From assembly GCA_007125435.1 (NCBI GenBank), contig SLDF01000086.1, positions 1-22,118 of the forward strand: a stretch of DNA of 22,118 nucleotides. The letters are read 5' to 3'. Shown one piece after another: positions 17,601-22,118 of this stretch. The DNA is from Saprospiraceae bacterium. Lineage in GTDB: Bacteria; Bacteroidota; Bacteroidia; Chitinophagales; Saprospiraceae. A program made the position numbers and the translations under genes. Positions within the stretch are counted from its first letter, which is position 1; each line of letters opens with the position of its first letter. The notes beneath the pieces are model-generated. The model searched no databases and was not told the origin of the DNA. It saw only the letters and a program-made list of their open reading frames with translations.

Positions 17601-20600
17601 CAAATGGCTGCGCTAAGTTTTCCTGCCCTTCTAAACTAGTAAAATCTCCTTCGATAACTTCCCACTGGTATGTATCTCTACCACAGCTTCCATCTGGTGA
17701 CCCTATTCGTCTTGGGCCACATGCATCTTTGCCGGCATCTGCAACAATAATATTAATATCAATGGAGTCAAGTCGCCCTGGACAAACACCTTCTTTGTCC
17801 TTTATCTCCAGGATAAAAGTTTGAACATTGCATTCTCCGGTTGGCCTACCATTAAACTCTGGATTAGCTATGTTAAAGTTGTTCAATCCCCTTTTTGGAA
17901 ACCACTCATACGAAAGTGTTTCAGAATCACTATCTTCCGGTCCAATAATTATCGACTCTCCCGAGCATATGGCCTTATCATCTCCGGCATCGGGCAAGGG
18001 TACAGCAACCACCTCCACAGTGACCTCTTCTTCGAAGCTACAGTTTCCGTCAAACGTTGTCGTCAATCTAAATACGGTTGTCTGATCGGGTGAAATTAAT
18101 GGCCTCGGAGATGAAGGGTTGCCAATTATCGCTCCAACATCACCTGATACGACCTCCCACTCGTATATAACATCTTCTACCGGTGGCAGAGGAGAATTGC
18201 CAAGCCTTATCGTGTCCCCCATGCAGACCTTGCGATCCTGACCGGTGTAAGGTTCTATTAAATAAACAGGGGTGTTTCTTACCACTCGACAATTGGCGTC
18301 GTCTATGACCTCAACCTCGAATATGACATTCCGGTCAATCATAGCCGTAGGGTTATCAATCATAGCATTGTCCAATGCATCTGCCGGCTGCCATTGAATA
18401 CTATACGGCCCATTGGCCATAGAAACGGTCGGCATCCCACCCAATTGAACAGTCCCGTCGGGGCAAAGCACAAACGGCCCACCGGGATCAACTGTTGGTG
18501 CCTCATCTTCAGTAATTCTTACTTGGACGACATTGGAGGTGTCGCAGCCGAATATCCGCCTAAAAAAACGGTCTTCAACCAATGTCTCTGGCTGAAAGCT
18601 ACGATCTCTTGCCCCTGGTATATTTGACCAGTCCTCACCATCAATACTCCTCTGCCAAATGTATTGACCCGGCCTGGCGCTTCCATCTTGTGGAAATGTC
18701 GCACCACCTCTTATAATATCGGGGTAGCCTAAAAAGGATTTAGCGTCTTCGCCCTCAATAAGCTGTGGGGTAGCTAGGCGACACGCTGTTTGTTCTTCCG
18801 GCCCTATTTCATTGTCTAAGACATCTACGCAGCAAGGTGATAACATTGTAAAATATCCCGACTCTTGATCCGAGCCCGGGCTGGTTTGAAATGCACCACT
18901 GCTTGCAGGGAAGTCAGCAGAAATAGCATTACCGGCTAATAATACTTTACCATCTAACACAAACGTGTTTCGAAGCCCTTCATTGAGCTGCCCTCCAATA
19001 TACGACCCACAGCTCGGGGCGCCTGACTGTGCATCTATCTCGTGAGCTATCAAATCAAACCCTCCATATCGCAATGTTTGAAATGCGTTTTTGGACGTGA
19101 AATGCTTATCTGTCCTGGTTCGCCCTACAGAGAATAACTGATTTTGCTCATGAGTCAGTAATAAGATATCATCTGCCGCATTGGGGTCAATAGGCGAAAA
19201 ATATGTACTCCATGCATTATCTCCACTGTTGGCATTGAAAGCTGCCAATACAAACTTTTGACCTACGGGAAAGTTGGTTTCACGTTGCCAGGCGTTTGAA
19301 GAGGTCGGAAAGTTTCTTGACTCTGTTACGCCGGACACAAATACAGTATCGCCTATAAGGACCAGACTTCTTCTCTTATAATTAGCAAAGGATGTCAACT
19401 CGTTAGATTGGCCGCCTATATAGGTTGACCAGTTTATACTTTTACTCTCTTTATCGAGCGCTACTAAAATCAAATCGGTGTTGCCCCCTCCAAAGTTTGA
19501 TTGGAAGGCTCCACCGGAATGCGAAAAGCCATCTCCTGATTGACCATATAAAAATACCTGACCCCCATTTTCTATCATCTGATAGATTGAATAATTACCC
19601 GCATTCTGAATGAAGGAAGAATAATTTAATACACCTGACTCCTGATCAAACTCTACCAAGATCCCTCCCTGTTCACCACTGTTCTGAGCAGACTGTGCAT
19701 TTGCAGTAGTGGGAAGGCCTCTAGGCGAATTACCTGTGAGTAATAAGCGATCGCCGGATATGAGACCGTCTGTAAATAAGACGGCATCCCTGGAAACACC
19801 ACTAATACTAAAATAGGTAGACCAGCTCAATTGACCGTTATCTTTATTTATGGCGGTGACAACTGCATTTTCACCCAGATTGACAGGTCCTTCTTGAAAA
19901 GCACCGGCTGATGTAGGGTAATCATTGGACCCCGTGTAAGCGGTAATGAAAATATTATTTGTTCCGCCTATTAAATTTGCCCCAAATTCAAACGCTGCCC
20001 CCCCTAGATAGGATGACCATTCTAAGGTTCCCCTTGTTTTCTCAAGTTTTGAAACAACCAGATTAGAAAACCCTGCTTTTTCTGTCTGAAATGCTCCTGG
20101 CGTAGTTGGATAGTCTTCTGATGCACTCTCTGAGACAATATACACGCCCTCCTCATCTACAATGATGGCATTTGCAGACTCAAAGTCAGACCCGCCAATA
20201 TAAGTGGACCACAGCTGCTCTCCGGTATTGCTCATCCGCACGACAGCTAAATCCTGATTGCCCGCCAGCCCCACCTGAAAAGGTCCCGGGCTTAAAGGAA
20301 AATCTAAACTCAGTGTAGAAAAAAGAGCATATATCCCCGTCTGATCCTGAACCAAATCAGCAAGAACGTCGCTCCTGCTTCCCCCATAAAATGTAGACCA
20401 CTCTACTGCTACCGGATCAATAATTACAGGTAACGCCGGGTCGATATCTTCTTCCTGAAGGCTTATATTTAATGTGTTGTCCGCATTAAGTACATACCCG
20501 CTTTGTATCGGTATCTCTTGCCCGTTTTTTATTTGATAGGTGTAAGGCGCTGATATGCTTATGACGCCGATCGATGTTTCCAGCTTTAAGGTATGCTTTG

Positions 20601-21309
20601 CTGTTACTTCTATATGCTCTATTCCGGCAAACTGAAAAACAATATCCCTCCAGTCCCCACCTGGATATATAATATAGTCATACTCCAAAGTACCGTTGTC
20701 CAGGCTGTAAAATCTGACATCAATGTTGTCGTATAAATCATGCCCCCAGATTTCTTTATGGTATCTTTTGCCTGTAGTATGACCTGTCGACTTGTACCTG
20801 TTGAATGTATTGGATTGCTTTCCAATGCCTGACCATGACAATGTGCCGGGTGTGTTTCTCCAGGTTAGGCTGTAATGGTGTCCTACAATTTCGCCTGCAC
20901 CTCTTCCATCCGACTCACCTGACTGTAGATGCTCTATCAAGTCACGCTTTTTCTGTATTTCTTCATTGAATGCAGGGGACATATCCTTTTCGTTCTCTTC
21001 ACTATTTGAATGAACTTCAAACAATGAAAAATCAACAGATGATCGCGTAAAAGACACTCTGCCTCCAGGCCTTTCCAATACATAAGATATACTGTCTGAC
21101 CACTCACCGGAGTTCTCCTCGAAGGGCAGTGTCGCAGAATAATACTTTAAATATGGGATGATGGAGTCGGTCTCCTCTGGGCTCACGCTGAGGTGTGCGT
21201 GACGATGGTTGGCCGATACATTATTATATACACTTATGCACATGGTAAAGCATAGTGATATACACAAATGATTAACGGCAGAGAACCCTCTGTTCGTAAA
21301 TCTAAGCAT
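8605..21309 (-). CDS. Giant multidomain T9SS-exported surface protein (4,234 residues)
   Basis: A single uninterrupted frame of 12.7 kb. Order of parts: signal peptide (1-33); N-terminal beta-rich domain like DUF7948 (about 45-300); eight SBBP propeller-type repeats opening WSTYIGG or similar (303-827); an Ig-like linker (828-937); about 17 PKD/Ig-like modules of roughly 87 residues (938-2418); one SprB-like repeat (2419-2498); an HYR-like module (2502-2584); seven Trp-His modules (2585-3253); alternating HYR-like modules (3254-4049); a PKD/SprB-like module (4050-4131); and a T9SS sorting domain (about 4150-4234). The protein would be carried to the periplasm by Sec, across the outer membrane by T9SS, and fixed to the surface or shed. 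Such architecture suggests adhesion, matrix or prey/substrate contact; the ligand is unknown. Most modules carry paired cysteines, consistent with disulfide-stabilised extracellular folds. The ATG at 21309 is preceded by AGGAAA at a suitable distance. Confidence 0.95.
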   Translation of the reverse strand: MLRFTNRGFSAVNHLCISLCFTMCISVYNNVSANHRHAHLSVSPEETDSIIPYLKYYSATLPFEENSGEWSDSISYVLERPGGRVSFTRSSVDFSLFEVHSNSEENEKDMSPAFNEEIQKKRDLIEHLQSGESDGRGAGEIVGHHYSLTWRNTPGTLSWSGIGKQSNTFNRYKSTGHTTGKRYHKEIWGHDLYDNIDVRFYSLDNGTLEYDYIIYPGGDWRDIVFQFAGIEHIEVTAKHTLKLETSIGVISISAPYTYQIKNGQEIPIQSGYVLNADNTLNISLQEEDIDPALPVIIDPVAVEWSTFYGGSRSDVLADLVQDQTGIYALFSTLSLDFPLSPGPFQVGLAGNQDLAVVRMSNTGEQLWSTYIGGSDFESANAIIVDEEGVYIVSESASEDYPTTPGAFQTEKAGFSNLVVSKLEKTRGTLEWSSYLGGAAFEFGANLIGGTNNIFITAYTGSNDYPTSAGAFQEGPVNLGENAVVTAINKDNGQLSWSTYFSISGVSRDAVLFTDGLISGDRLLLTGNSPRGLPTTANAQSAQNSGEQGGILVEFDQESGVLNYSSFIQNAGNYSIYQMIENGGQVFLYGQSGDGFSHSGGAFQSNFGGGNTDLILVALDKESKSINWSTYIGGQSNELTSFANYKRRSLVLIGDTVFVSGVTESRNFPTSSNAWQRETNFPVGQKFVLAAFNANSGDNAWSTYFSPIDPNAADDILLLTHEQNQLFSVGRTRTDKHFTSKNAFQTLRYGGFDLIAHEIDAQSGAPSCGSYIGGQLNEGLRNTFVLDGKVLLAGNAISADFPASSGAFQTSPGSDQESGYFTMLSPCCVDVLDNEIGPEEQTACRLATPQLIEGEDAKSFLGYPDIIRGGATFPQDGSARPGQYIWQRSIDGEDWSNIPGARDRSFQPETLVEDRFFRRIFGCDTSNVVQVRITEDEAPTVDPGGPFVLCPDGTVQLGGMPTVSMANGPYSIQWQPADALDNAMIDNPTAMIDRNVIFEVEVIDDANCRVVRNTPVYLIEPYTGQDRKVCMGDTIRLGNSPLPPVEDVIYEWEVVSGDVGAIIGNPSSPRPLISPDQTTVFRLTTTFDGNCSFEEEVTVEVVAVPLPDAGDDKAICSGESIIIGPEDSDSETLSYEWFPKRGLNNFNIANPEFNGRPTGECNVQTFILEIKDKEGVCPGRLDSIDINIIVADAGKDACGPRRIGSPDGSCGRDTYQWEVIEGDFTSLEGQENLAQPFVDPDSPTRYRLTVSFEDVECVSEVFVPGCKCPQIDAEFFIPVNCETLEQDIPFCIQLPESEGFDISLIDGDAFVDITGEQLCLVQPITGNRTYQLLFEKGFVSCVSTVTFILDLPEPPTIEEDSIFICPANQQGNTIQIGIPTEDGYTYKWRPATGLSDVDAATTTLDWTVLPERQNTYTLEVKHPATGCVFPLQVKIFNRSPNANAGNDQDFCGGIFTVLGTPDRSNFQYSWSPEDGLDDINIAQPELSLFEGPGSYTYSVTVTDPETGCEDTDEVTLRILENITADAGEDKTICLGETVQLGDANAPTEGYVYRWEPGDGLSSTTVPSPSASPVATTTYTLIVSLDGTNPCDAIDEVTIVVNPSTEVEVDLGPDLVICEPGELTIGPEPEDGLIYSWAPTVGLSDPNAAMPTATIDSSIAYSLTIVNREDCTIGTGELQITIDSLPTLAGPDLEICQGDSIMIGMAPLDGVTYSWTPAQAISDPNSPNPRVFPEETTRYTIVAQRGDCVFQDSILVTVNERPVADAGEDMTVCDEAVVIGPSQVEEDWIYSWSPSTGLSSTFLPNPTASPVSETQYLLTVSTPSGCFDIDSVTVTPPFEIDLGQTAYSVCLGDTIEIGPDFLDNDADFEWRPIDLLINPESLRSLFASSEPGTFETELRVIKNGCSQTFTFTINVEDPGSIDLDQNALNACKNGCVETTVQVNGVFTDFYWSPTDGVETVDEPNTIICPEDDQIYVLTGINEFNQCLARDTLLVRVREVEAPVADAGPDRALCIGETTLLGSEPIEGISYEWTPGNFLTGTSTATPLFTALIGGRFDYTLLIYDEATFCTNIDNVSVDVIDFTIDIQAPDSICAGQPFELSALIVDNALELDINEFSFSWSPADVLEDGFIQNPIATIEETTVFEVTATHLPSGCQQVVFTTVVVNGDAIPEFDLPNDILVCDIDQPYQIPFEAEPGFTYTWLPAFRLSDTNIANPTIQTPIPVGAVYQLTIEDTSRTDACRFFVHRVQLTETNVIQLPDRDYLYCDMSLDSILIGSETPSVPAGYSILWIPSNGLSTDQEEQTMASALLPAVYSMILTREDTPERLFASCETSSQHNLLPQPLPIVRTGADQGLCGPGSIRIGGASDPGLQYMWSPASALDRIDIPRPTATVDQSTTFTLEVTDAFGCTNEDTVDVVISDIDIELVLFQDASCDEYEGGLIEVEATGGLPPYSYSWSTIGGSGIVQGSPSQMNLTTGEYFVTATDAAGCEAFAEFVIDEEGECCDTIIFTYIPEDLTINCDAVFPTSIPAAEDHCCEGGIQVQEALLHAPLDCPQNEIFTRVFTVTDACGNEVIIEQSITVLDLEGPVFDFCQDLSNVIHCTEDNDGAIESWHLNNLDILSDCARDNCSDIVLIESNYDLSLFEPGCSGTGQISVTYFSFDLCGNAGSSAEFTLTIIDETPPDLSNCPVLDLTASCEDGDLTQVANAWHAANTIALMDCAEETCSSMVILTHNFNVNNVNTDGCTSTLEVTYAAMDLCGNVSDSYTATLNIVNDTAPDISACSLPDETVDCSTVDFPSDLITWHNENLNLLSNCAIDNCGADIIVTSDFDVDNFVTICGATGSIAVSYTVSDDCGNAAEQLFATWSIGDDNNLDILSCNLVLDTTIDCSLISDGFIESWHLSNLAAVEDCGSSPCNEGVDVSTDFDLENFVIACGVAGSITVNYSLSDGCSAAVEVLSATLTILDTISPNLDACDLPNEALFSCNIDEVDIIQDWHQNNINVLLDCVEDCGEDFSVLTNFDNLNIEVGCGVQNSYVITYAVQDACGNVSEDIEIDLIIEPIGEPDISECAILPVAINCADGDLEIQANDWHQSNLSFLSECGNAPCNNIVDIIHDFSFQPMNLDCDSENTIIVNYQLVDICGFISDTISAELIIEQPPIIDIEACDLDLDLIAECTMDIAQTAGDWHDQNLTSIMACLSDICMGGFTIEHNFDFELEGDICDATDPTIVEYIILNACQDTVANITAQFSVLDSQPPVITWNEEDYPNIQSGDTLWIQCASNTEGWELPSFGIESVSAEDECQEEVFVDISEEIIGPGNCAEDGYFFNIRCVWTASDACDNTDSLVLHIIVIDTIPPVIHNVPEDMTLTCDDLPPYPELTVCPDDPDICCESKVWTTDECECAELFFEEDINFVDCNTAYTVVRRWTAVDNCGNSTIEEQTITVLPSEDTQLIPLHDMLLGVSVGDSLQFECGASASLPDWVLMLDEGHVMPLNTCPGVDYNVEYGLFLIESDPDCTEGFVEHWMPVWTLQSECGQTVQYFIDIFIVDTTPPEIIGSVEVCVDHESSIEVFDDCSIATTSFTDNPIPSICIDGGLDVNRLWIAEDACGNISTFEQRIINPDGGNEPVIVSNNTQLDNLSSGDTLVLSCQPHHGGWTQFSESDISITGICEHELPITFTETLIAHGSCDQGFIYEVLISWMSEDPCFGEVQVEYVVRLVDDQPPVFSEDFILLTCGEVIRDPIVEDACSDFVLEIQSEEWDQSANCQDEYTLFRTYIAEDECGNMAEQLVEYTILRQGIDIVFEGIGQEVLCQPSPVPEVSALDPCTGESLEVSFSTEMIYDPCIDAENELRIWQVTDVCGVQHTRTQLVQFSGTVQPIISWSHPTVSNVASGSTIQLSCFAESDLEAKIERGFSEDNLTGVHSCEIDINLHREPVEIEPCIISGILEKEKLTWSATDACGNINTFELFVEWLDEEPPIFISPVTDLMIGCGEVPAPETPEIYENCGSLDLSFSENRSFTQQGELITRVWTATDDCGNTATQTNTISVIDATSLSCDILKEADPVCNSSGNALSVAVEGGIEPYTYEWEVTGGVCEIQEGADTPHILYHIGFSPANIKVTITDATGCQVECSIQLNCVIDPKDRSEMQVDANEVVIGRITPNPTDGALFVQYYTNDMVPGDIRIIDAYGTIVDRIQTVFSRDERELRLNINRLPAGLYYIVFNTPDKEVRSRKIIKY
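8608..8862 (-). other. T9SS type A sorting domain of the giant protein
   Basis: Residues about 4150-4234: ITPNPTDGALFVQY, IRIIDAYGTIVD, LPAGLYYIVF and a basic end RSRKIIKY. It is the same family as the tail of the Cys-rich protein at the other end of the window, so both use the same export route. Confidence 0.88.
9163..11550 (-). repeat. Alternating HYR-like modules in the giant protein
   Basis: Residues 3254-4049. HYR-like modules (PPVIHNVPEDMTLTC, PPVFSEDFILLTC, PPIFISPVTDLMIGC) ending in a WTAxDxCGN motif alternate with a second type that opens with a strand plus SGDTLxLxC (NIQSGDTLWIQC, NLSSGDTLVLSC, NVASGSTIQLSC). The two types form a higher-order repeat, broken near IDIVFEGIGQEVLC where two HYR-like units follow each other. 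Confidence 0.75.
11551..13557 (-). repeat. Seven modules of about 95 residues with a Trp-His signature
   Basis: Residues 2585-3253. Each has an opening of the type PDISxC, a C about ten residues later, then WHxxNL (WHLNNL, WHAANT, WHNENL, WHLSNL, WHQNNI, WHQSNL, WHDQNL) followed by a Cys, a FD-type segment, a GCG-like stretch and a closing DxCGN-type strand before the next PP. The closing half resembles the HYR-like repeats common in Bacteroidota; the WH half is distinctive. Confidence 0.85.
13816..14055 (-). other. SprB-like repeat module
   Basis: Residues 2419-2498 contain GGLPPYSYSWS followed by LTTGEYFVTATDAAGC, the hallmark of the SprB repeat family found in Bacteroidota adhesins. It forms the junction between the PKD array and the HYR-type modules. 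Confidence 0.8.
14056..18498 (-). repeat. About 17 PKD/Ig-like modules in the giant protein
   Basis: Residues 938-2418, roughly 87 residues per module. The recurring pattern is DAGxDxxICxGExxxLG, then YxWxPxxGLSxxxxxNP, then TTxYTLxV and a late cysteine. The two cysteines of each module probably form a disulfide. The fourth module is longer and has an extra Cys-rich insert (VPGCKCPQIDAEFF). Modules are clearly diverged from one another, so this is an old array. Confidence 0.85.
18829..20403 (-). repeat. Eight SBBP (beta-propeller-type) repeats in the giant protein
   Basis: Residues 303-827. Units of about 60-75 residues begin WSTFYGG, WSTYIGG, WSSYLGG, WSTYFSI, YSSFIQN, WSTYIGG, WSTYFSP and CGSYIGG. 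Most carry a PTTPGAFQT-like motif about 35-45 residues later. This matches the SBBP family, expected to fold as a propeller. The fifth and eighth units lack the leading Trp. Confidence 0.85.
21211..21309 (-). other. Signal peptide of the giant protein
   Basis: Residues 1-33: basic start (MLRFTNR), hydrophobic core (LCISLCFTMCISVY) and a V-S-A stop before Asn34, a good signal peptidase I site. Expected for T9SS cargo, which first uses Sec. Confidence 0.75.
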
Positions 21310-21391
21310 GGTAGTTTCCTAATTAAGACCTTATAATTCGACAGATAACGACAATATACCCGCTCTCTATCTCAGTGCGAATATACATCAC

Positions 21392-21420
21392 TTTACATAT
21401 AAAGTATAATTATATGTAAA
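21392..21420. promoter_or_regulatory. 10-bp inverted repeat upstream of the giant gene
   Basis: TTTACATATA (21392-21401) and TATATGTAAA (21411-21420) are exact reverse complements around a 9-base loop, 83 bp upstream of the ATG at 21309. A one-mismatch -7 box, TATATTCG on the minus strand (21378-21385), lies just downstream, without a clear -33. The repeat could be an operator, but an AT-rich region can produce such pairs by chance. Confidence 0.35.
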
Positions 21421-21552
21421 AAATATTGCAAAAGAACAGTTAACACATAGCATCTTTTTTTAACACGAAAGATTCACGTTAAACGTATATGTTATAAATA
21501 TATATATAAGGTGTTACAAACCATTTAATAAAAGCTTGTACTTAGATTCGGT

Positions 21553-21560
21553 TACATTTG
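21553..21560 (+). promoter_or_regulatory. Isolated plus-strand -7 box
   Basis: TACATTTG fits TAnnTTTG, but the upstream -33 match is poor (a TTG only 14 bases away) and no gene follows within the window. Listed as a weak candidate only. Confidence 0.2.
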
Positions 21561-22005
21561 TTTAGGATATTCTCTTACTCTCCAATGGGCTGAGGAGGAA
21601 GGTCGCCACGCTTCGTGGTTTGCTTGTCGCTCGTCCACTATGCTGATCGAGTCTCTTATACTTTGTCGGATTGTCGATGGCTCCGTTATCACAGCGTCAC
21701 CCACTGCGCAGCGCTCATGCACCCATCCCTATATAGGGGTTTATTAATCCCTCTCTGACCCGATTATAACCTTTGGGTCTGATTTTACCACGACGATTTG
21801 GGGAAATAGCTCATGACGGGTGTGTTTTATTTTATCGATTTTGGCATCACCCTTCTCTTCGTTACGGGTCGCTTTTTAGAGTCTGAAAACAGCCATCTTA
21901 ATGACCCCAAGTCTTGCTCTTTTGAGCAATCTCTTCGAAAAAAAATACTTACGGAGTTTGGCTACCCTTGATGCCATCTTCAAAGCCTAGACCGCTCCAC
22001 TGCTT

Positions 22006-22095
22006 GATAATTTTACTTTATACTTCCTGCTTCATCGGTCGCGTAGCACTTGAGGCTATGCTCTCTCTTCAGCACTCGTCTAAAGTAAAATTCTC
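22006..22095. repeat. Inverted repeat with 12-bp perfect arms near the right edge
   Basis: AATTTTACTTTA (22009-22020) and TAAAGTAAAATT (22081-22092) are exact reverse complements, 60 bp apart. Pairing resumes on both sides after single mismatches (GA with TC outside, AC with GT inside). The 60-bp interior is not self-complementary to a comparable degree. It may be a small non-autonomous element or part of a structured RNA. Confidence 0.55.
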
Positions 22096-22118
22096 TAAGC
22101 TCTAGCTCTTTTCAGACG

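Larger units (their letters stand above)
21310..22118. other. 809-bp gene-free region upstream of the giant gene
   Basis: No frame of useful length on either strand. Positions 21310-21550 are AT-rich, as expected for a promoter region, and contain an inverted repeat (21392-21420). Positions 21594-22118 are richer in GC and contain small hairpins: CCACG-CTT-CGTGG (21606-21618), the palindrome CCCTATATAGGG (21727-21738) and a long-armed inverted repeat near the right edge. Some words (GGTCGCC, TCCACTATGCT) recall copy A of the dispersed element, but the match is too weak to call. Confidence 0.7.

Noticed and set aside
21594..21660. Possible further copy of the dispersed element
   Set aside because: Only short words (GGTCGCC, TCCACTATGCT) agree with copy A. 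None of the strongly conserved blocks is present.

Overview
The window looks like a chromosome segment from a member of the Bacteroidota, most likely a Saprospiraceae/Lewinella-like lineage (inference). Both very large surface proteins end in the C-terminal sorting domain of the type IX secretion system (T9SS), which is found in this phylum. Candidate promoters fit the Bacteroidota pattern (TAnnTTTG at -7), and the giant protein combines SBBP, PKD-like, SprB-like and HYR-like modules in the way such genomes often do.

Layout. Positions 1-2324 (+) hold the 3' part of a cysteine-rich repeat protein that enters from outside the window: four 39-residue repeats, fourteen 38-residue repeats, then a T9SS tail. 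A gene-free stretch (2325-2718) follows and is filled mostly by one copy of a dispersed repeat. A two-gene housekeeping operon, uvrB then rnhB (5355 to 2719, minus strand), comes next, with a well-matched promoter directly against the uvrB start. Divergent from uvrB is a CrtA (spheroidene monooxygenase)-like gene (5466-6197, +). Positions 6198-7211 contain no convincing gene but are dense in repeats: a short copy of the dispersed element, GTCTGAA-type 7-mer repeats, a REP-like double hairpin, and a full element copy carrying a 171-bp palindrome. Then, all on the minus strand, come a small unknown gene (7212-7586), a DUF218/ElyC-type membrane protein gene (7816-8577) and a 12.7-kb gene (8605-21309) for a 4,234-residue secreted surface protein. 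The last 809 bases contain inverted repeats but no gene.

How the genes relate. The two giant genes are cargo for T9SS and would be exported, processed at the C-terminus and attached to the cell surface or released. The DUF218 gene lies only 27 bp downstream of the giant gene, so the two may be co-transcribed. uvrB (excision repair) and rnhB (removal of ribonucleotides from DNA) form a compact genome-maintenance pair with a 3-bp gap. The CrtA-like gene has no carotenoid neighbours here.

The signals most worth following are: (1) the dispersed non-coding element, whose two main copies share nearly identical blocks and keep a hairpin at the same place with different arm sequences; (2) the 171-bp foldback inside one copy; (3) repeat expansion in the cysteine-rich protein, where three adjacent units differ almost only at synonymous sites; and (4) a seven-fold, roughly 95-residue module with a Trp-His signature in the giant protein.
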